Positions 61,541 to 64,000 of a stretch of 64,000 nucleotides of DNA are shown here, in pieces. The notes beneath the pieces are model-generated. The model had not been told where the DNA came from. It was given only the letters and a program-made list of their open reading frames with translations, and searched no databases. The DNA comes from Streptomyces sp. DSM 110735 (GTDB lineage: Bacteria > Actinomycetota > Actinomycetes > Streptomycetales > Streptomycetaceae), in NCBI RefSeq assembly GCF_016482685.1, contig NZ_JACYHF010000003.1, positions 1 to 64,000 on the forward strand. Direction: 5' to 3'. A program made the translations under genes and the position numbers. How positions within the stretch are numbered: the first letter of the stretch is position 1; every line of letters begins with the position of its first letter.

Positions 61541-62122
61541 GTGGTAGATCCGATCAGTGCTGGAGCGTCTGCTCTCGCCAAGGCTGCGGGCAGCGCCGTC
61601 ACGAAGCAGCTCACCTCAAAGACTGGGCTCCAACTCGGGAGCCGGGACGAGCGACGACTCGTATATGCCCGCTTCCAATCAGCGGTGACCGACGCCTACA
61701 CGTACAGCGCTGGCGTGCACTACGAGATGCAGCTCTACATGCTCTACGTGGGCAAGCGGCGCACACCGCTGTTGTTCAGGCCCGGCGGGACCACCGCCGT
61801 ACGTGATGCCCTGCGCGGCTTGCGCGCTCAGCAGGGCGAGCTTCTCCAGGCGTACCTAGAGCTTCGCCTCGTGTCCAACCCAGCGCCGCTCATCGCCGCT
61901 GACGAAGTGCTTGACCAAATGAATGCTCTGTACGAGTTGGGCCTCGGCGCCACCAACGATGAGGTGAACTCTGCCGTCAACCGCGTGGCATTGGCCCAAC
62001 GCGAGTTCATCGACGTGTGCCGAGACGACCTCTGGTATCTGCCGCAGCGGTGGCAGGTGTACCGGCCGATGTGGTGGAAGGCTCGGAGGTGGCGGCGCCG
62101 ATCTCTCCCGGCACCGGAGTAG
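61541..62122 (+). CDS. Hypothetical protein
   Basis: About 193 residues starting at GTG 61541 (VVDPISAGASALAKAAGSAVTKQL), divergent from the HEPN-like gene. The first ~30 residues are Ala/Gly-rich and may be a membrane-associating or low-complexity region; the rest is helical with many charged residues and ends in a basic tail (WWKARRWRRRS). No family was recognised. Codon use is less extreme than in the core genes, which suits an accessory region. Confidence 0.5.
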   Translation: MVDPISAGASALAKAAGSAVTKQLTSKTGLQLGSRDERRLVYARFQSAVTDAYTYSAGVHYEMQLYMLYVGKRRTPLLFRPGGTTAVRDALRGLRAQQGELLQAYLELRLVSNPAPLIAADEVLDQMNALYELGLGATNDEVNSAVNRVALAQREFIDVCRDDLWYLPQRWQVYRPMWWKARRWRRRSLPAPE

Positions 62123-62170
62123 GGGATAGCGCCTCGGACAAGATGTGAAAGTTATGCCACTGTCAGCTGC

Positions 62171-62362
62171 ATGTCCGAGAAGAAGCACCTGTCCGAAGTT
62201 CAGAGGTTGCGGTCGCGTCCGTGCCACCTGTGCCGCGCTGAAGGGCGCCGCGGGACCGAGCACCCGAAGTGGACCGGGGAGGAAGACAGCACCGAGCCCG
62301 ACCCCGTCGTCCTCGTCTGGTACGAGTGCGCCCACGTGCTGTGCAACAACAATTACTTCTGA
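62171..62362 (+). CDS. Small Cys-rich hypothetical protein
   Basis: A 63-residue protein with CHLC and, near the end, ECAHVLC: two CxxC-type pairs separated by about 30 residues, a zinc-ribbon-like layout. The start ATG lacks an obvious RBS. No family recognised. Confidence 0.45.
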   Translation: MSEKKHLSEVQRLRSRPCHLCRAEGRRGTEHPKWTGEEDSTEPDPVVLVWYECAHVLCNNNYF

Positions 62363-62481
62363 GGGCGCATCGCGGGTACACGCCCGAAAGGAGGACGCAT
62401 CAGGGGGTGTTAGACAAGACCGAGAGGAACTACGCGGGCCGCTAGGGATGCTTGTCCGTGCCGCGCCATAGGGTCTCGGAC

Positions 62482-63567
62482 ATGAGTGAAGAGCATGTCG
62501 AGCACCCGCAGAAGCCGGAGATGGACACAACCTCGTCCGGCATAGCTCCCTATGCCGACGGCCTGAAGCCGCAGAACGCCTTCGCACGTGTGCCCCAGAC
62601 GGACGTCCGGGAGTTTACCCGGAAGGTGGCCAGCAATCAGCAGACGCTCCAGAAGCTGCGCGAGGGCGTGGTGAAGCAGATCCCTGACCTCAGCCAATTC
62701 GGGAAGAAGACGGCGGCCTTGGCGGCCACGTCCGCGCTGGCCCGGCGGGACATGGGTGAGCAGATTCGGCGGCTCGCTCGCGCCACGGTGCCGTTCACCG
62801 CCGCCGAGCAGGACTTCGCCCGCAACTTGGGGCGGGTTCTCGACGCGCACCGGCAGACCTGGTCCAGGAACCTCGGCAACCTGGTCAAGCAGGCGCTGGA
62901 GCTGATCCCGGCGAACCTGCGGAGTCTGGCGCTGGAGGATCTGCGTGAGGTCATGCGGATCAACGAGGAGGACGGTACCTCCCTCGCCTGGGCCCCCCGA
63001 GTCAGCATCGTCGAGGAGCTGATCGCGGCACCCGACATCGACGCCCGCAGCGCTGTTCTCGTGGCTCGCATTGCCGAGATCGCGAATGATGTCGACGCCT
63101 CGCTAGCGGTGGTCACGCTCCCGGAGCACCAGATACTCCGGTCCCTGGTGGCCGACTCGGTGTCTGCGCTGCGCGTCGGCCTGTACGGGCCGGCGCAGGC
63201 GGCGGCTACGACGGCGCTGGACACGCTGCTGTACGTACACGTGCTCGACTACTTGCAGCACGACCCGGAGAGGGGCAAGGCAGATACGCGCAAGCACTTC
63301 CAAGCTCTGGATGTAGAAGAGTGGAATGACGCTTCCGTGGCGGAAGTCGAGTTGGTGCTCGTTGGCGCCGGACTCCTCACCGCCTTCCGGTCCTGGAGGC
63401 GTGGCCGGGGGCGGCCTTCGTTCAACCGCAACGGCTCCATCCACCAGGCCGACGATGGCGCCTACTCCCCGGCCCATGCGGTGCGGGCCGTCCTAATGGC
63501 GCAGGCCCTGATGCGGTGGCTGGACGACTCGCTCAGCAAGCTGCACGGGATCACCACAGCCGCCTGA
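62482..63567 (+). CDS. Hypothetical protein with C-terminal HEPN-like domain
   Basis: A 361-residue protein from ATG 62482 (AGGG nine bases upstream). The N-terminal two thirds are helical and charged. The C-terminal part (about 205-361) carries R316-N-G-S-I-H321 in a FNRNGSIHQADDGAY context, the RNxxxH catalytic pattern of HEPN-family RNases, followed by a helix (AVLMAQALMRWLDDSL). This resembles abortive-infection-type HEPN domains more clearly than the motif in the gene at 60390. It may be an effector of a defence system. No known defence operon is complete in the window. Confidence 0.6.
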   Translation: MSEEHVEHPQKPEMDTTSSGIAPYADGLKPQNAFARVPQTDVREFTRKVASNQQTLQKLREGVVKQIPDLSQFGKKTAALAATSALARRDMGEQIRRLARATVPFTAAEQDFARNLGRVLDAHRQTWSRNLGNLVKQALELIPANLRSLALEDLREVMRINEEDGTSLAWAPRVSIVEELIAAPDIDARSAVLVARIAEIANDVDASLAVVTLPEHQILRSLVADSVSALRVGLYGPAQAAATTALDTLLYVHVLDYLQHDPERGKADTRKHFQALDVEEWNDASVAEVELVLVGAGLLTAFRSWRRGRGRPSFNRNGSIHQADDGAYSPAHAVRAVLMAQALMRWLDDSLSKLHGITTAA

Positions 63568-63664
63568 TCAGGCACGAACGGAGTAGCCCGGCGCGCAGCG
63601 GGGACGGCGGCAGGCGAGCCTGGCGGCATGTCCTCCCGCAGCGTCGCCGTGTCCCCGCCCAACG

Positions 63665-63826
63665 ATGCACGTGGACGGCCGGTCCCTCGGCACGGCGTTC
63701 AGCCTGCACGACCTGGCCGTCTTCCTTGAGCGGGCAGGTCTGGAGGGTTGGGACGAGCTGGACGTGGCGCAGCACGCCGAGCTGATCGAGTGGCAGGGCG
63801 GCGGCCCGGACGTATGGCAGCGGTGA
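63665..63826 (+). CDS. Small hypothetical protein
   Basis: A 53-residue acidic protein from ATG 63665: MHVDGRSLGTAFSLHDLAVF through AELIEWQGGGPDVWQR. It is predicted largely helical. No strong RBS was seen, but composition is protein-like and the frame is closed by a proper stop. Function unknown. Confidence 0.5.
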   Translation: MHVDGRSLGTAFSLHDLAVFLERAGLEGWDELDVAQHAELIEWQGGGPDVWQR

Positions 63827-63867
63827 CCCAGCCGTGTTCTACGGCCTTGGGGCGCTGTTACTCCCCC

Positions 63868-64000
63868 ATGGCGAACTTCGAAGAAGCCTTGGACCGGTTG
63901 GCCGAGGCAGAGACCGTGTACACGCTGTACCTGACGGGCATACAGGCTCACGCTGTCGTGCGAGCCCTGGAGCAGGCGCCACCGACAGATGAGGTGCGCG
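63868..64000 (+). CDS. Hypothetical protein, truncated by the window end
   Basis: The first 44 codons of a gene that runs off the window: MANFEEALDRLAEAETVYTL, then an Ala/Val-rich helix (GIQAHAVVRALEQAP). It is helical and lacks a recognised family in the visible part. The ATG follows CTCCCCC, with no clear Shine-Dalgarno. Confidence 0.45.
   Translation, partial: MANFEEALDRLAEAETVYTLYLTGIQAHAVVRALEQAPPTDEVR

Overview
The window reads as a Streptomyces chromosome. It is very GC-rich, genes are tightly packed, GTG and TTG starts are common, and several families are hallmarks of the genus: a short chaplin, a conservon, a gamma-butyrolactone-receptor-type regulator and a DUF6131 protein. The first ~112 bases are homopolymeric G/C runs that look like a contig-edge artefact. 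Pyruvate carboxylase, fur-katG and a P450-bearing conservon lying in one stretch recalls one arm of the S. coelicolor chromosome; this is from memory and was not checked.

Layout. 0.2-5.7 kb: secreted CAP protein, serine hydrolase, a divergent NAD kinase, a CYP158-like P450 and cyclophilin. 5.7-11.9 kb: a methyltransferase, a candidate structured RNA, then an avenolide-type hormone locus. In that locus a receptor, a P450 and a second TetR-type regulator read left, and an acyl-CoA oxidase reads right from a shared regulatory region. 12-20 kb: threonine ammonia-lyase with its regulator, a metabolite symporter, DUF1479/ROK and a kinase-like protein. 20-24.4 kb: a sortase-substrate protein and a complete beta-lactamase locus (bla, LysR-type blaA, blaB). 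24.4-38 kb: fur-katG, an acyltransferase, a chaplin and an array of secreted carbohydrate-active proteins (discoidin/beta-helix protein, chitinase with dre-like operators, alginate lyase). 38-49.7 kb: pyruvate carboxylase, a rhomboid-like membrane protein, a conservon (cvnABCD) with two translationally or positionally linked P450s, and an aldo/keto reductase behind a MerR-type promoter.

49.9-64 kb is accessory. Its core is a compact lasso-peptide cluster read leftward: two precursor genes, cyclase, a fused B1-B2 leader-binding/protease protein, an ABC exporter and a HAD hydrolase, flanked by two XRE regulators. Both precursors share the leader motif TLG and predict cores with N-terminal Gly and an acidic acceptor at position 9 (Glu9, Asp9). 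Beyond it lie small proteins, a flavoprotein whose reading frame runs on past its domain, and two proteins with HEPN-like RNase motifs that may belong to a defence region.

How the parts connect: the hormone locus probably supplies and senses a butenolide signal; the bla locus is a self-contained regulated resistance unit; chitinase control is probably tied to N-acetylglucosamine sensing through DasR; the conservon is a G-protein-like signalling unit with P450 partners. These roles come from family knowledge and context.
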